From Rhodamnia argentea (Eukaryota > Streptophyta > Magnoliopsida > Myrtales > Myrtaceae): a stretch of DNA of 64,000 nucleotides. This document shows, one piece after another, positions 62,748 through 64,000 of the stretch (position 1 is its first letter; every line of letters starts with the position of its first letter). The DNA is taken from positions 34,891,826 to 34,955,825 of the forward strand of contig NC_063150.1 of assembly GCF_020921035.1 (NCBI RefSeq), written 5' to 3'. Made by a program: the position numbers and the translations under genes. The notes below the pieces were generated by a model that did no database searches, was not told where the DNA came from, and was given only the letters and a program-made list of their open reading frames with translations.

Positions 62748-62977
62748 TGAAAGATTATGAAGGTGAATTTGATCGCATACACTATTGGTGTGGTGGTTTG
62801 TATTATATTTATAATATGTACAAAGGATTTTACAAAAAATAAGAATATACAATATCAGCACAGATAATGGAAGATTTGCTCTATCAATGAAATCGGCGCA
62901 AATCGTAGAAGATTGGCTCTATCAACGAAATCAGCCCAAATCATGGTAGATTTGCTTTATTAGGATTTGTTTTATCA
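62748..62977 (-). repeat. 5' LTR of copia element
   Basis: 230 bases with TG...CA ends, matching 58488-58704. It carries TATATTTATAATATG (62809-62823, plus strand), a possible TATA region. Confidence 0.87.
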
Positions 62978-62982
62978 CCAAG
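62978..62982. repeat. Target-site duplication (CCAAG), right, copia element
   Basis: CCAAG directly after the terminal CA. Confidence 0.85.
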
Positions 62983-64000
62983 ATACGAGAGTTTTAACAC
63001 ACCACACCAAGGCAAAGTACAAGGCGATAAGTCACGATATTAACTACTCTAATCCCACTCTATGGTCAAATTTGGCACTGAATAACATCATCTTAGCACT
63101 TTAACCACAAATAGTAAAAAAAACTTCATATTAGCACCTATAGACAGCCTTCTTGCTGACTTCATTGTGTTGATCTAGGCGTGGTCTAATCATATGATGT
63201 AATAAAAGAAAAACTTCGGAAAGAAGGTTGTCTTCAAAGTCCGTTGTCCCAAGAACTTATACGCTAGCACATCAACTCGCCGCCATTGACGCATTCAACT
63301 CACCTTTCCTCGTGTTCACCGCCAGCCCCAATGAAGAAGCAAAGACTCGTTCAATGAAACAAGATTTTTATTATTGTTGTTGTTGTTGTTGTTATTATCT
63401 CGTTGATGCTACATGCAAGGCAACGAGGTTCGGTACAATCAAAACAAGAAACGAGTGCTGAACTCATCATCGAAGCAAAGAAAACAGTCACTTTCTCCAT
63501 CTCTTTGACCTTGGCTGATCGAGTGAGAGATGTGCTTCAATCTGGGACACAGGACGAAGCTGAGGAAGTACTCGAGCAAGAAGAGATCAACGTCAGGAAT
63601 GAGTGGCGATCGTCACGAGGAGGACGAGAGGAAGGGGCTTTTGCTCGAGGAGATCGAGAGATGGAACATTCAGAAACAGCAACAAGGGAGGAGGTCAACC
63701 GGTCAAGATCAAGGTCATAAGCTCACAATTTCTTCTTCGGCCAACCTTATTCGCAAAGATTAGTAATCGTCTGCTTCGATTTTCATTCTTAGTCTAATGA
63801 TTCTGTCATGTTATGAACTCTTTTGTCATCTTGATTAAGGCCTCGACTACCGGAAAAAAAAAAGGAGAATAGAGGCATTATGATTTTGGGAAAATCATCT
63901 GGTGCTGCTTTTTCAAACAATATTCACTGAAAACCTTCACTCATTAAGCTAGTTCCATATTCGTGGTTTCGAAAGGCCGGACGATTCTACTGCTCTGTTC
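62983..64000. other. Window end, mostly unassigned
   Basis: A TTG-repeat lies near 63371-63394. One short ORF with gene-like codon use is at 63530-63763; otherwise nothing recognised. Confidence 0.4.
63530..63763 (+). CDS. Short ORF, unrecognised, possibly a gene piece
   Basis: 77 codons, MCFNLGHRTKL...NLIRKD-stop. It is rich in charged residues, with an acidic-basic helical stretch HEEDERKGLLLEEIERW and KQQQGRRSTGQDQG. Codon use is GAG/AAG-biased, as in the real exons of this window, unlike the AT-rich flanks. An overlapping frame (63403-63720) is also open, so the true frame is uncertain. It could be a terminal exon of a gene starting upstream, a small protein, or a gene remnant. I do not recognise it. 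Confidence 0.3.
   Translation: MCFNLGHRTKLRKYSSKKRSTSGMSGDRHEEDERKGLLLEEIERWNIQKQQQGRRSTGQDQGHKLTISSSANLIRKD

Larger units (their letters stand above)
58488..62977 (-). mobile_element. Ty1/copia LTR retrotransposon, complete structure, decayed coding part
   Basis: A 4490-base element on the minus strand: 5' LTR (62977-62748), primer-binding site, gag, protease, integrase, reverse transcriptase, RNase H, purine tract, 3' LTR (58704-58488), flanked by CCAAG duplications. The order integrase before reverse transcriptase makes it copia, not gypsy. The coding region is in many frames with stops, and key residues are changed. The LTRs differ from each other at many positions, so the insertion is old and the copy is not autonomous. 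Confidence 0.9.

Overview
The window is nuclear DNA of a flowering plant. Its genes are split by GT–AG introns, are well spaced, lie on both strands, and encode plant-specific families (FLZ zinc finger, Ole e 1 pollen-type protein, plant HCC2, TTL-type TPR protein). The rest is AT-rich and full of short non-autonomous transposons, SINEs and one old copia element. The style of the foldback repeats reminds me of Myrtales (Eucalyptus-like genomes), but I cannot confirm the species.

Layout: (1) 0–20.5 kb is the gene-rich part. It holds a succinate dehydrogenase iron-sulfur subunit of the SDH2-3 type (+), the SCO-like protein HCC2 (+), a TPR protein related to TTL but without the thioredoxin domain (+), a plant protein of unknown function (-), and peroxisomal acyl-CoA oxidase ACX2 (+). 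(2) 21.7–22.4 kb holds an Ole e 1-like secreted protein (-). (3) 22.4–32.6 kb has no gene I can support; it carries a SINE with target-site duplications and several small foldback elements. (4) 32.6–34.1 kb is an FLZ zinc-finger gene (+). (5) 34.1–42 kb is repeats. (6) 42.0–45.2 kb is myo-inositol-3-phosphate synthase (-), ten exons, with a TATA box and G-box upstream. (7) 45.2–58.5 kb is repeats, including a second SINE with long target-site duplications, a plastid-tRNA-like fragment, foldback elements, and a GC-rich minisatellite lying between inverted ends. (8) 58.5–63.0 kb is one complete but decayed Ty1/copia retrotransposon (-) with LTRs, primer-binding site and 5-bp target-site duplication. 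(9) The last 1 kb has at most a short unassigned ORF.

The genes are housekeeping or developmental and do not form one pathway. They do look like an old conserved gene neighbourhood: from memory SDH2-3, a TPR gene and ACX2 are also close together on Arabidopsis chromosome 5, and an FLZ gene, MIPS1 and HCC2 on chromosome 4.

Most notable: two otherwise perfect genes (ACX2, MIPS) each carry exactly one surplus base that breaks the frame; the SDH2 gene lacks about 14 residues in its ferredoxin domain; and a 1.3-kb minisatellite with a ~310-bp higher-order period appears to be the cargo of a foldback transposon. I did not find a novel multi-gene system.
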